The notes under the pieces are model-generated. The model saw nothing but the letters and a program-made list of their open reading frames with translations. It did not search any database and was not told the DNA's origin. Source: Leguminivora glycinivorella (lineage: Eukaryota > Arthropoda > Insecta > Lepidoptera > Tortricidae). Taken from it: DNA of 64,000 bases. The stretch spans positions 20,144,956 to 20,208,955 of the forward strand of contig NC_062973.1 in assembly GCF_023078275.1 (NCBI RefSeq). Reading direction: 5' to 3'. A program made the position numbers and the translations under genes. How positions within the stretch are numbered: position 1 is the first letter of the stretch; each line of letters opens with the position of its first letter. Shown here piece by piece: positions 10,707-19,804 of the stretch.

Positions 10707-11705
10707 GGCATAATTAATGGAAGGTTTTTTTAAATTGAAATATGTACGTTATAGACTGAAGTTATTTTTCATCAACCCTCCCCACTCCTCCCTCCTCTGC
10801 GTCACCCCTCTACCCTCCCTTAAAGTGCCGAAAATGCGGTTTTTCTCGATTTCTGACAAAACTGTTGAAGATACAGAAAAAGCGCGTAGGAACGAAGTAA
10901 TCCTTAATAAATTTACTACAAATCATTCATTAACACTTTGGTTCTAGCACTTATAGTTTACGCGTGATCCGTCACGAAAGTTGGTCCTTTGCTGCAATCT
11001 TCTTTAGTGAATGTTAAGTTTTCGCCCAAAATGCATACGAAATCGTCGAAATTTGTTTGATATAACTAAAATATTGTAACTCATGACTAAAATAAAATTA
11101 AGGGGGAAAAATCACTACCATGGGTGGAATTTCCAATATGTCTTGGAATTCCAGTAACTATTTAAGACGTAATATTTTCACGGTAGTAGTCGCTAGGAGT
11201 ACCATTGATCTATATAGTGTATCTATGACTGGGGATGAGCTTTTGGTAGCTGTTGGTAGTGCTCTGGAGTATCAATCCAGTAGCCGTGAGTTCAAGTCCC
11301 ACCCATGGTAGTGATTTTTCCCCCTGAAATTCATTTTCAGTTTATAATATTTTAGTAATATCAAACAGATTTCGTAAGCAATTTGGGAGAAAACTTAACA
11401 TTCACTAAAGAAAATTGCAGTAAAGGACCAACTTTCGTGATGGATCACGCGAAACCTATAAGTGCTAGAACCAAAGTGTCAATGAACGATTTGTAGTAAA
11501 TTTATCAAGGATTACTTTTTTCCTACACGCTTTTTCTGTATCTACAACGGTTTTGTCAGAAATCGCGAAAAACCGCATTTTAGGCTATTTAAGGGGGGGA
11601 AGAGGGGTGACGCAGAGGGGGGAGGGATGGGGAGGGTTGATGAAAAATAACTTCGGCCTGTAATGTACATATCCCAATCAAAAAAAATCTTCCATTAATT
11701 ATGCC
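10707..11705. mobile_element. 1-kb long-arm hairpin element with tRNA-like spacer
   Basis: The left arm (10707 to about 11126, starting GGCATAATTAATGGAAG) and right arm (about 11295-11705, ending CTTCCATTAATTATGCC) are inverted copies of about 410 bp with moderate divergence. Shared landmarks include the GGGTGACGCAGAGG block, the TTTTTCTGTATC block and CACTACCATGGGTGG at the inner edge. The 170-bp spacer holds a tRNA-like sequence whose 3' end runs into the right arm. There is no ORF of note. Superfamily not identified. Confidence 0.85.
11232..11309 (+). tRNA. tRNA-like sequence in the hairpin spacer
   Basis: TAGCTGTTGGTAGTGCT resembles a D arm/A box. CTGGA-GTATCAA-TCCAG is a clean 5-bp anticodon stem with a 7-nt loop and T33. 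GTGAGTTCAAGTCCCAC resembles a T arm/B box. The acceptor 5' strand is missing: the 3' strand CCACCCATGGTAGTG instead pairs with CACTACCATGGGTGG of the left arm at 11112-11126. It is a tRNA-derived module, not a standard tRNA gene. Confidence 0.55.
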
Positions 11706-11742
11706 AACATTTTCATACATAACTTTCCAGAAGCAACGGACT

Positions 11743-11840
11743 ATAGGCCCACTTGCACCAACCACTTAACTCAGGGTTAGTGGGCTGTCATCTGTCAAAT
11801 TCCATATAAAATGGTGGGTTAACCCTCTAACAAGTCTATG
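11743..11840 (+). mobile_element. MITE half (TAGGCCCACTTGCACC family)
   Basis: TAGGCCCACTTGCACCAACC, AGGGTTAGTGGGCTGTCA and CCATATAAAATGGTGG match, inverted, the segment at 60455-60522. Confidence 0.7.
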
Positions 11841-11849
11841 GGATTACGC

Positions 11850-12120
11850 CACCAATAAAGTTTTTTCATTTCATTTCATTTCAATTATTAATCTTTATCA
11901 TTTTCCGGATGCATTTTATTTTTGCGGCACCAGTGTGTTAACCACCTTATTTATTTTAACAAAAAATGTTAATTTTTCATACCTTTAATGAAGTCTAACG
12001 TCATAGACATTAATATTTACTTAATCAACAAACACCCATTAAACTATCTTAATTAACATAATTGGTCAACAAATGAAACAAATACGCAAATATATGACGA
12101 ATTATATTTACCTATTACAA
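11850..12120. other. AT-rich stretch, nothing recognised
   Basis: Contains a short CATTT run at 11868-11882. No gene. Confidence 0.35.
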
Positions 12121-12134
12121 AAATGATAATGTTA

Positions 12135-12308
12135 ATTAATTGAGATACGGTTGTACTCACGTTATTATATCGCTATTGCTGCGACATGTTTCGGGCCAAT
12201 TCGGAGGCCCCTCTTCAGGCGTATAGGAGTTCACGCGACACAATAACGTGAGTACAACCGTATCTCAATTAATTATTTGAATATGTCTCACGGAAGTTTA
12301 ACGTGTAT
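12135..12308 (-). mobile_element. foldback element with hammerhead-like core, copy 1
   Basis: Flanked by a 13-bp target duplication AATGATAATGTTA at 12122-12134 and 12309-12321. On the minus strand it begins ATACACGTTAAACTTCCGTG and ends CTCAATTAATT. Inverted arms (GGTTGTACTCACGTTATT and complement) surround a core that matches the hammerhead ribozyme pattern. Copy 2 at 15468-15678 has the same ends and its own 12-bp duplication. It is non-coding; the long variable duplications suggest target-primed reverse transcription, as in Penelope-like elements. Confidence 0.8.
12181..12220 (-). ncRNA. hammerhead-ribozyme-like core
   Basis: Minus strand order: CTGAAGA (fits CUGANGA), then GGGGCC-TCCGAATT-GGCCC (stem II, one extra G), then GAAAC, AT, GTC. 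The GAAAC/GTC spacing allows only a 2-bp stem III, as in the minimal hammerheads described in Penelope-like retroelements. Stem I can form with flanking sequence. The call comes from motif reading alone, with no folding calculation. Copy 2 at 15468 has CTGAAAA, losing the conserved G8. Confidence 0.55.
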
Positions 12309-12687
12309 AATGATAATGTTATTTCAAATCCTTAATTTCCATCCTAATAGGAGAAAATAAAAACAATATCTCTATAGAGTGTTCGTCCCGACTCGCAGGT
12401 TTTCTGTTTGTAGTCACTTCCCTCTACAAATCGGGAAAGCACTAGCATCTGCTACAAGCGAAGCGCTACGAAAAAGTTGGCGGCGCCTTATTTACGATGA
12501 CGCGTCCTTGGTGCGTATAATTATACTTTTAAACATGATCAAAGTAATTTTAATATCATTTTCAGTTCATGTTACTGGACGTTATAAATGGCCTAAGTAT
12601 TAAAATAGCTCGTAATTTCGAGTAAAAAAAACCTACTTATCACATTTCATTTCTTTTTATACAAAATTATAAATTAATATAAACAAT

Positions 12688-12802
12688 AAACTGAAATAGA
12701 TACCACACACTAAAGAAAAAGCGATCAAGCCCACGGGAAACCGGCTTCGCCACCAGTGGGCTTGATCGCTTTTTCTTTAGTGTATGGTATCTATTTCAGT
12801 TT
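12688..12802. mobile_element. hairpin MITE (GATACCAYACACTAAAG family)
   Basis: Arms AAACTGAAATAGATACC...AGCGATCAAGCCCAC are repeated inverted around a short GC-rich loop. The same terminal sequence bounds the tRNA-containing element at 41608-41761, and its core ACACTAAAGA is in the palindrome at 17059-17110. Confidence 0.85.
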
Positions 12803-12919
12803 ATAATTTATATATAGTATTACTACTTAAAAAAAAACAAATCAAAAAATATTTAATAAAATAATTTGATTTGTTCCCTACATTAATATAAACAATTTAA
12901 AATCAAATGGCCCAGGCTA

Positions 12920-13059
12920 CGTAGCCAAATGCACAAACGCTCACGACAATATCTGTATCGTATATATATCGCTATCTCTATCGCTCTTGCGTATTTGCGC
13001 GACAGAGTCAGACTGCATTTATGTCGGCGTCTGGCGTCGGCGATTGCCATTCGGCTACG
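12920..13059 (+). mobile_element. MITE family A, subtype B
   Basis: GTAGCCAAATGCACAAACGC at the left and GATTGCCATTCGGCTAC at the right, with CTATCTCTATCGCTCTTGCG inside. Shares diagnostic changes (AGACTGCATTTA..., CGTCTGGCGTCG) with the copy at 34393. Confidence 0.85.
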
Positions 13060-13470
13060 GGGCTAGGTCATATAGAATTACGAGTCGAAAGGTTTCCATA
13101 CAAACCGACCGTAACTAGATTGACCTAGGATAATGTTAGGAAGTGGACGATTGTGTGTCATTTTCCTCTTGAGTGTGCGCGCGCGTGTAAAGTCGCTGGA
13201 TGTGGCTAAGCGAAGTATGGATTTGAAGTACGCTCCGATAAACGCTGTATTTTTTTATGGTCCTTACACTATACGAATTTAAAAACATATATAATGGCAT
13301 GTAATTGATTTCCTTTCAATTTACATTCTTTACCTATACGCATTATTTTGACCACCATCATCTGTTGTTTACCACCCAAGTAATTCAAACCTGGTAGCCC
13401 AGTACAGTATTATCTGTTGTCTATTTTTTTTTTCATTATAGGACTTTTATATGTAACTACATACTTTTAT
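13060..13470. other. no gene recognised
   Basis: Mixed sequence with no repeat partner seen. Confidence 0.3.
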
Positions 13471-13515
13471 TTATTTTTAACAAGCAGAAACGTCTGCTAA
13501 CGATTCTAAACATTT

Positions 13516-13715
13516 TTATATTAAAGGAAAAAATGGAAACGTAGACGTCACCCCAAGACGTGTGTACATAAGGAAAGGCATGGAAAGATTTGCGATGTCC
13601 GGCGTGGCTTCCGTAGCTCAATTGGTTAAGAGCCTTGCACGGATTGCAAATGATGCGGGTTCAAGTCCCGCCGGAAGCGTAAATTTTTCCATTTTTTCCT
13701 TTAATATAAAAATGT
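13516..13715. mobile_element. tRNA-bearing inverted-repeat element, copy 2
   Basis: CATTTTTATATTAAAGGAAA (13517 onward, then AAATGGAAA) is repeated inverted as TTTCCATTTTTTCC...ATATAAAAATG at the right, giving arms of about 30 bp. Between them lie a stretch shared with copy 1 (GACGTCACCCCAAGACGTGT, AGGCATGGAAAGATTTGCG) and a complete tRNA-like sequence. Copies 1 and 2 also share CAGAAACGTCTGCTAACG just outside the left arm. The tRNA here occurs once, so the element is simpler than copy 1 and may be closer to the ancestral form. Confidence 0.85.
13607..13678 (+). tRNA. tRNA-like sequence, 72 nt, inside inverted-repeat element
   Basis: Acceptor GCTTCCG/CGGAAGC and D arm GCTC/GAGC, T arm GCGGG-TTCAAGT-CCCGC, all fully paired. 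A box TAGCTCAATTGG and B box GGTTCAAGTCC are intact. The anticodon arm folds either as 5 bp with a 5-nt loop (TTGCA-CGGAT-TGCAA) or 4 bp with 7 nt; neither places T at 33. A run of T follows 10 bases or so downstream (TAAATTTTTCC). It is pol III-competent in appearance but probably not a working tRNA. Confidence 0.6.
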
Positions 13716-13986
13716 ACATACTTTTAGTCAATCTTCATTCCAATCTCGCTTTATATTATTACCAATAGCTCTAATTTTACCCAAATAATAAAAAAAAACT
13801 AAAATTTAGAATTGTTATGTATTTTATTACATAACTAAATTAACTAACCTGGGTCACCATAATCCGTTTCGCGACAATACATAAAAATCCTGTTATCTTA
13901 AAAAATGTATCTACGTATTTAGTATATCAGTTAGTTATTCCTATTAACAATGCTGTTTAGCGTGAGCGTGAGCAATTGGAAAACTC

Positions 13987-14249
13987 TGATTTAAACTTTC
14001 ACGATTATTACACATAATTATTTTTAAAATCGGGACTTAATCGCGTATGACTACATATTAAACTGACCTCCAACGTTTCAGGGACAGCGTTGTCCCCGTG
14101 GTCTCGGAGAAGACTCATGACCCCATCATCATCATGACCTCATGAGGACTGAGGAGTCCGAGACCACGGGGACAACGCTGTCCCTGAAACGTTGGAGGTC
14201 AGTTTAATATGTAGTCATACGCGATTAAGTCCCGATTTTAAAAATAATT
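13987..14249. mobile_element. foldback element with 13-bp target duplication
   Basis: AATTGGAAAACTC at 13974-13986 is repeated at 14250-14262. Inside, arms of about 90 bp (TTAAAATCGGGACTTAATCG ... CCGTGGTCTCGGA) are exact or near-exact inverted copies around a CATCATCATCATG centre. Each arm contains CAACGTTTC, then AGGGACA-GCGT-TGTCCC, then CGTGGTC, a layout shared with the 27202 and 12135 families. No ORF. Confidence 0.8.
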
Positions 14250-14744
14250 AATTGGAAAACTCGTCACATTTTTAGCTTATACTCAATAATAATCTAATAA
14301 AATCAATTTGATTATACAAAACAGTTATTAAGTTATTCAGTAAAATAAGATCCTATGATGATAATTATATTGTTCAACTTTTTATAAATAAACAAACAAA
14401 TGTTATTTTCAAACACGTACATAGTATTTATAGTCAAGTGACTACATTTCGAGTAAAAAAAACGTCATTGTGCTTTACCCGAGCGTGGTTGACCTAAAAA
14501 GCTACACAGCCACTTCCATCCTCGCTACGTCTGCGCTAACCTTTCGAACGTTCGAGTCCTGCCGTCGGCCGCGCCCAAGGCGACCCGCCACGAATAAGAA
14601 CCAGCTGTTACTTGAACTATTGGTTCTTATCTATTTCTACATATAAAGGATCATACATACATGTATGTACCTACTCAGTCGCGCATAAGGTCAAGTCTGC
14701 ACAGACAACTCTAGAATCCGCTTGTCAAGAAATATTGTGATTTA

Positions 14745-14880
14745 CTGTTTTTTTTTATGAAATAGGAGGTAAGCGGAAGGAAGCAGATGGGTTGTTTAAT
14801 GGTAAGCGATCCCCGCCGCCTACGGACACCCGAAACACCAGGAGGGCTGGAGGTGTATTGCGGGCCTTTAATATGGGATA
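14745..14880 (-). pseudogene. LINE 3' end (TAAGCGATC family)
   Basis: On the minus strand: GGCCCGCAATACACCTCCAG, GGTGTTTCGGGTGTCC, GGATCGCTTACCATTAAAC and a poly-A run. This is the same tail as at 30345-30526 (+) and 63663-63862 (-), where the ORF2 end is still readable. Confidence 0.7.
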
Positions 14881-14894
14881 AGAGTTATCTTGAG

Positions 14895-15027
14895 GCCGTT
14901 TTCACATTATCCGATCCGATATCGGATATCGGACCGATATCCCATACATTTAAGTCGTCATCTTGGATATTTTCCATTGAAATCCTTCCGACATCCGATA
15001 TCGGATCGGATAATGTGCAAACGGACT
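14895..15027. mobile_element. MITE (TCCGATCCGATATCGGA family)
   Basis: CCGTTTTCACATTATCCGAT at the left is mirrored by ATCGGATAATGTGCAAACGG at the right. A second copy lies at 15859-15982. The interior holds GGACCGATATCCCAT and CCATCTTGGAT-like sequence. No ORF. Confidence 0.85.
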
Positions 15028-15287
15028 AACGGTTTGAAGGCCATATTGGTCGTATCAAATTGCATGATGTTGAATGACATAGTATGTAGGTATATTGATA
15101 GGCACAGTTAAATATTTACTTCAAAAATCAAGATCTCAGTTTGAGATAAATATTGTGATTCGTCATCGTACTACAAAAGTAAATACTTACTATGATAAAT
15201 ACGAGTATGTTAGTTCCTACGCATATATGGCAACAGCTAAAGAGGTAGAACTGAGAGTTCTACGAAACACGTTACAGTACTGGTGCC

Positions 15288-15432
15288 ATAGCCGAATGGC
15301 ATTTCTGCGACGTGAAACGAAAACGGAACGCCGCGAAAGGTAGTCTGGCTTTGTCGCGCCAATACGCAAGAGCGATAGAGATAGATATCTACGAGCGTTT
15401 CGTTTCGTGAGCGTTTGTGCCATTCGGCTACG
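15288..15432 (-). mobile_element. MITE family A, complete
   Basis: ATAGCCGAATGGCATTTCTG at the left and TTTGTGCCATTCGGCTACG at the right. Includes GTCTGGCTTTGTCGCGCC and AGCGATAGAGATAGATATCT. It is complete, in opposite orientation to 55075. Confidence 0.9.
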
Positions 15433-15467
15433 TACCCTGACGAGATAAATGTTGCACGTGTAGCCTT

Positions 15468-15678
15468 ATACACGTTAAACTTTCGTGAGACATATTCAAA
15501 TAATTAATGAATCTACGGTTGTACTCACGTTATTCTATCGCTATTGCTGCGACATGTTTCGGGCCAATTCGGAGGCCCCTTTTCAGGCATATAGGAGTTC
15601 ACGCGACAGCTAAACTCCGTCGTCGTGTCGCAGCAATAGCGATATAATAACGTGAGTACAACCGTAGATTCATTAATT
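15468..15678 (+). mobile_element. foldback element with hammerhead-like core, copy 2
   Basis: Target duplication ACGTGTAGCCTT (12 bp) at 15456-15467 and 15679-15690. Starts ATACACGTTAAACTTTCGTG and ends CGTAGATTCATTAATT. Has a longer second arm than copy 1 (AACGTGAGTACAACCGTAG plus ATATCGCTATTGCTGCGACA), so the two arms pair almost throughout. The hammerhead-like core lies on the minus strand near 15540-15580 with one damaging change (CTGAAAA for CTGAAGA). Confidence 0.8.
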
Positions 15679-15858
15679 ACGTGTAGCCTTGTGTGAAAAC
15701 CAATTGTGACTGCGATCCTTCAGTATTTACCACATTAATGGATCAGAGTATTTATTCCACAGCTACCTACCTATACTCTTTACCTTAGTATCCACGCAAC
15801 AACGCCATAATCAAGTACGAAGTTCTGTACAAGAGCCTGTTGCGTTATTTTTACACCT

Positions 15859-15982
15859 TAGTGCGTTTTCTTTCACATTATCCGATCCGATATCGGGATG
15901 TAGGACCGATATTCCATCCATTACAGGCACCATCTTGGATTTTTTCCATTGATATCAGATCGGATAATCTGAAAACGGACTA
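15859..15982. mobile_element. MITE (TCCGATCCGATATCGGA family), second copy
   Basis: TTAGTGCGTTTTCTTTCACA and TCTGAAAACGGACTAA form the ends. The inner half matches 14895-15027, with ACCATCTTGGATTTTTTCCA. The right arm is shorter than in the other copy. Confidence 0.8.
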
Positions 15983-15984
15983 AG

Positions 15985-16410
15985 TGTACGAGTATGGGCT
16001 GAGTGCACGCTCATATTGTACAGCGGGGCGGGACGCGCGCCATTTTAATCAATTGAAGCACATATAAGTGTCTTGAGTCGACGCAGTATAGGAGCACGCT
16101 CTCACCCGCCAAACTGAAGACTCCGCTCGAAGCGTCCACTCAGGCCTTGAATTTGAAAGTATTCAGTATTTCCGACCTTTACCAAAAGTAGCGTACACAC
16201 CGTTAATCTTATTATAATTCTCGATGTTTCTAGGCTACGGGTATACCCTTTGCTTCACCGAGCATTTTCTTCAGTCTAACCAGTGTATCGTGACCTCGCG
16301 GGTCCATAAAAGTGTGTATAACTATAAAGATCATGTTTATACATCAGAATTGGATACGAAAGCTCGCTAACACTAAGCCCTGTCAAAACCCTTGGATATA
16401 ATTTCAATGT
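15985..16410. other. GC-richer stretch, nothing recognised
   Basis: 16020-16140 is GC-richer (CAGCGGGGCGGGACGCGCGC) but has no partner in this window and no ORF resembling a family. Confidence 0.3.
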
Positions 16411-16419
16411 TGTCTGTCG

Positions 16420-16461
16420 AATACTAAGACAACTTTACTAAGCTAAAGTTGTCTTAGTATT
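16420..16461. repeat. perfect small hairpin
   Basis: AATACTAAGACAACTTTA and its exact complement, separated by 6 bases. Confidence 0.85.
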
Positions 16462-16559
16462 TTGACTCGAGTCTTTCCATGCAATAACAGTTTATTTTCC
16501 TTGTATTTTTCTGTGTATTCGATTTCCTTGGTAAAATCGTGTAACAACGCATTATTGTA

Positions 16560-16735
16560 GTAGTAGTACCTAGTAACTCTTTATTGTACAAAAACACATT
16601 TAAAAAAAAAAGCATACATTGAGATGTGAAGTACAAAGGCGAACTTATCCCTTCGAGGGATCTCTTCCAGTTAACCTTTGAGTAAATGAGAGAGAAAACT
16701 TGAAGAGGGTAACAAATTCCGCAATTTGTACAACA
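16560..16735 (-). pseudogene. LINE 3' region remnant
   Basis: GGTTAACTGGAAGAGATCCC and AAGTTCGCCTTTGTACTT on the minus strand match 52283-52395 (+), including the later TTGTACAATAA-like segment. Shared, non-coding, 5'-truncated; taken as a LINE tail. Confidence 0.6.
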
Positions 16736-16767
16736 TGGTACCATAAAGACAATGGGCAAATAATATA

Positions 16768-16990
16768 CAGAGTGTAACAAAAATGGTGGTGATCCGTTTA
16801 AGGATCCGTCTTATCAGGAAAAAGTAGAAGAAAATTTTTTTTTCGCTAAAAAAATTTTCACTTTTGTATGAGCCGGGCCGCGCGAATCGGTCGAATCTCC
16901 ATACAAAAATTTTTATCCTACTTTTTCCTGATGAGAATACGATACTGAATACGCCCTTAAACGGATCGCCACCATTTTTGTTACACCCTG
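16768..16990. mobile_element. MITE, TA target, CAGRGTGTAAC ends
   Basis: CAGAGTGTAACAAAAATGGT at the left and its counterpart at the right (CAGGGTGTAACAAAAATGG reversed), with TA on both sides. The interior AAAAAGTAGAAGAAAATTTT and GAGCCGGGCCGCGCGAATCG match the fuller copy at 46769-47029. The 16768 copy has lost an internal segment. Confidence 0.9.
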
Positions 16991-17058
16991 TATAAATAAT
17001 TAATTAATAAATAAATACACATACAGTAATAGGATAAACCTAACTATATCACACAAAA

Positions 17059-17110
17059 AGGAATGTGAAAGATACACTAAAGAACTCTTTAGTGTATCTT
17101 TCACATTCCT
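17059..17110. repeat. 52-nt near-perfect palindrome
   Basis: Arms AGGAATGTGAAAGATACACT + AAAGA pair exactly with the second half around a 2-nt centre. The GATACACTAAAGA core is the terminal motif of the 12688 and 41608 elements. Confidence 0.85.
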
Positions 17111-17239
17111 GACAACCTGCCCTCCTGCTGCTCCTGCTTTCTGATTCCTGATTCCTGTCAACTGACAAGGAACACAAAATATATACAAAGCAACAAGGTA
17201 AATTAGTCATTCAGATAACCATAGCTTCTTTAACCTCTC

Positions 17240-17480
17240 CTTGAGCGACGCGACCGATTGTGCCTGCCTAAGCGAGACGGGCAGTTCATTCCATAGTTTC
17301 ACTACATACATAGTGACAGCGTAGGTACTCGTACTACGGTTCAACTCTACAGGCTGCAATCAATAGGCTACTAGACTCTTATCTAATTTGGCACAATAAA
17401 TGATTGTCTTCTGTAATATTTGACATAAGAAACCAATATTTAATGATTTTGGGTATTAAATGGTAATACGTATTTTTAAT
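17240..17480. other. no gene recognised
   Basis: 17215-17310 resembles LINE-derived sequence (GCGACGCGACCGATTGTGCC) but is too short to assign. Confidence 0.3.
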
Positions 17481-17484
17481 TCAA

Positions 17485-17915
17485 AAATGTGAGTAATTTT
17501 TTTTTGGCCACCGACAACGCCGTCGGCCGTGTAGTGACGTCATAGAACTAATGTCAAGTCAATCACTGACATGACGCATGACCTTTATGCCTCGTAGTTA
17601 AAGTGTCAGAAAGTGTTGTTTTCGCACTTAATGAATTCATTCACAGAAAATCTATAGACGACATGGCTGATGTTGTTTTTTGCCTGATTACGTAAAAGTA
17701 TTCCTTAAAAATAATTTTTGCGGTTTATAAGTCATAATAAAATATAGTGATATTTTTTTTGGGTTAATTGGACAGTAAGTAATAATATAAGACAAACTTT
17801 AAAAAAGGGTCAAGTAGCCTATTCTCAACCTATTACATATTGTGGAATTTTGGGATCAGATTCTATAGTTAGGTACATTATTTTGTCGATCAAACTTTAG
17901 CAAAATAGTGAAATT
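17485..17915 (+). repeat. dispersed repeat, pair with 33220-33600
   Basis: TTTTGGCCACCGA, the GTAGTGACGTCAT region, GTTGTTTTCGC, TTAATTGGACAGT and GTCAAGTAGCCTATTCTCAAC all reappear in the same order, inverted, at 33220-33600. No ORF; class unknown. Confidence 0.65.
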
Positions 17916-18084
17916 ATCATAAAAGACATAAGCGCGTAAAAATATCGAGACATGACAAATATTTAAGCGTTCTTCACTTTTTCTAAGCATAGTGCGAAGG
18001 TCTACAGCTCACAGAGGCACTAGTAAAATTATTACGGTCCTATTAACACTAGTTTTGCTAAGAAATCGACTTATTCACCTTTCA

Positions 18085-18300
18085 GTAACAACTGTTCAAC
18101 TGTTCTACACCATCATTCATCATTATTTCAGCCGTTAATAGCCCACAGCTGAGCATATGCTTCCCTTCGTTTACGCCACTTAACCCTGGTCCTAGGCTGC
18201 TCTCGTCCAGAGGTGCCCCGTAATTTTTTTCATGTCGTCCACTCAAAGAGCCAACGGATGCCAGGTGATTCTTACATCCGAAAGCGGCCACCATAATCAT
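18085..18300 (-). pseudogene. degenerate LINE-derived fragment
   Basis: CAGCCGTTAATAGCCCACAG... resembles the widespread arthropod LINE ORF2 end reading 'ccactgctgaacataggcc', heavily mutated. An assignment from memory. Confidence 0.35.
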
Positions 18301-18820
18301 GTTCTATATAATAAATCTTACGGTGTTGTGGTCTGTGAAATCACTGTTTATAAATAAAAACATTTTTTTTTTGTGCTGAGCGCACGTGTTTTGGTACGTG
18401 CGTTACCGTGATTACTCGATTGGAAACTTTCGTATGGCGAATTGTCTACGGGTTACGTCTGTTCTGTGAGTAGACTTTTTGTAAAGTAACGTAATAGATC
18501 GTTTTCTGCTGAGCCTGATAAGTTAGTTACGCGTTACGCTAGGTTGGTTTTTATTATGTACCTATGTTTCATTGTTATTGCTTTTACATGAAAGTAAAGT
18601 TGTTTTTTAAATCCTAAGTCTAATATTGGTATCATCTGCGGGTATCTCAAGCAAAGGATTCTATAATTAAACTACAAGCACAAGTGACTTCGAAATAAGA
18701 AATGTTGAATATGGCGAGGATTGAAGATTTAATTAATCACCGAATTAACTGTAAAATGTCGCAATTCGCAATTAAAATGACCACTTATTGTTATTTGTCA
18801 TTGAAAATTATAATTCGTAA
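18301..18820. other. no gene recognised
   Basis: AT-rich; the short ORF at 18702-18884 runs into the MITE that follows and has no recognisable features. Confidence 0.3.
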
Positions 18821-18826
18821 CATAGG

Positions 18827-19020
18827 TAAGGTACAGCGGGGCAAATCTCGACTGGGGGCTTTTTTTCCATTATTACACTACTAGTATGATGTTGAGTTCT
18901 ATATGTATCTACTGAACACGCCTAACATATATAACCGGTGGACACTATTTCATAATGCAAACATTGTAAAACATGGAAAAAATGGACCAGTTACATTTGC
19001 CCGCAGTCGAGATTTACCTT
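18827..19020. mobile_element. MITE (GGCAAATCTCGACTG ends)
   Basis: AAGGTACAGCGGGGCAAATC...CTCGACTGGGGGC at the left and GCCCGCAGTCGAGATTTACC at the right are inverted; the right end has lost about 8 bp. AT-rich interior. Confidence 0.8.
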
Positions 19021-19029
19021 AACTTAAAA

Positions 19030-19640
19030 GTCACTATATTACGAGAACATGAATTGAGTAAATTAAATAACTGAACATAGGCGTGTAATTATTTTACCTC
19101 TCTTGTGTATAAAATGCATTTTGTGTTTCTCTAGGTTTAAACAATAATGCGAACTTTACGAATTCGAAAAAAACTGGCGTGCTGAAAGGTACTTTTTTTT
19201 TTTTTAAAGTACTAAATCTTAAGTTATGCGCAGAGTTTCGTGTTACTTAACTGCTAAGCCAGAAATGGCTTGTTTATCTTAATCACAGTAAAAATAATTA
19301 AACCACAAAAACTCTGTCATTTTTATCGTCAATTCTTTCCAATTTCATTATTTCTTAGGTAATTTACTGATTAGTCTTCTTTTGCGTGCAACCCAGGTCT
19401 CATTTCGAAATAAGTAATCCATTTCAGAAAACAATTGGTCTAGATCTGCTCCAGTTTCAATGATAAGACTTTAATTATGTAATTGCCCCATTGTGCAATT
19501 ATAATTGTCAACAATGCAGTTGTGACATTTTCATTGAGATTAGTCCTATCTTGTTCTTAATAATTATGTGCGATTATTTTGCCAATCAAATAGTGTTAAT
19601 GACAGCTTTGACTGATGACAATAGAATAAAGGCACTTTAG
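19030..19640. other. AT-rich stretch, nothing recognised
   Basis: No repeat partner or coding signal was found. Confidence 0.35.
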
Positions 19641-19673
19641 ATAATTAGTCTGAGTTGCCCCGCTATCTCCAGG

Positions 19674-19793
19674 AGATGGCGGGACGACCTGGACGCATTC
19701 TACCCAAACTGGTGGGAAAACGTTGATAACAGGATCGAGTGGAAAAAAAGAGGAGAGGCCTTTGCCCAGTCGTGGGACACTAGAAGAGGCTAA
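19674..19793 (+). pseudogene. LINE ORF2 C-terminus with poly-A
   Basis: Open frame RWRDDLDAFYPNWWENVDNR, then IEWKKRGEAFAQSWDTRRG and stop TAA, followed by an A-run to 19803. The WRDDLDAF...WKxxGEAFAQxWDT ending is characteristic of one arthropod non-LTR family. It is the longest of the three copies here (others at 805 and 32758) and has no internal stop, but lacks the RT domain. Confidence 0.8.
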
Positions 19794-19804
19794 TTAAAAA
19801 AAAA

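Noticed and set aside
10022..13678. Functional tRNA genes
   Set aside because: Acceptor, D and T arms look good, but the anticodon arms lack a standard 7-nt loop with U33, and the sequences sit inside inverted-repeat elements in several copies.
14148..14200. Hammerhead core in the 13987 element (CTGAGGA ... GAAAC)
   Set aside because: CTGAGGA fits CUGANGA, but the stem II that would join it to GAAAC is long and irregular; kept only as a possible variant under the shared-domain finding.
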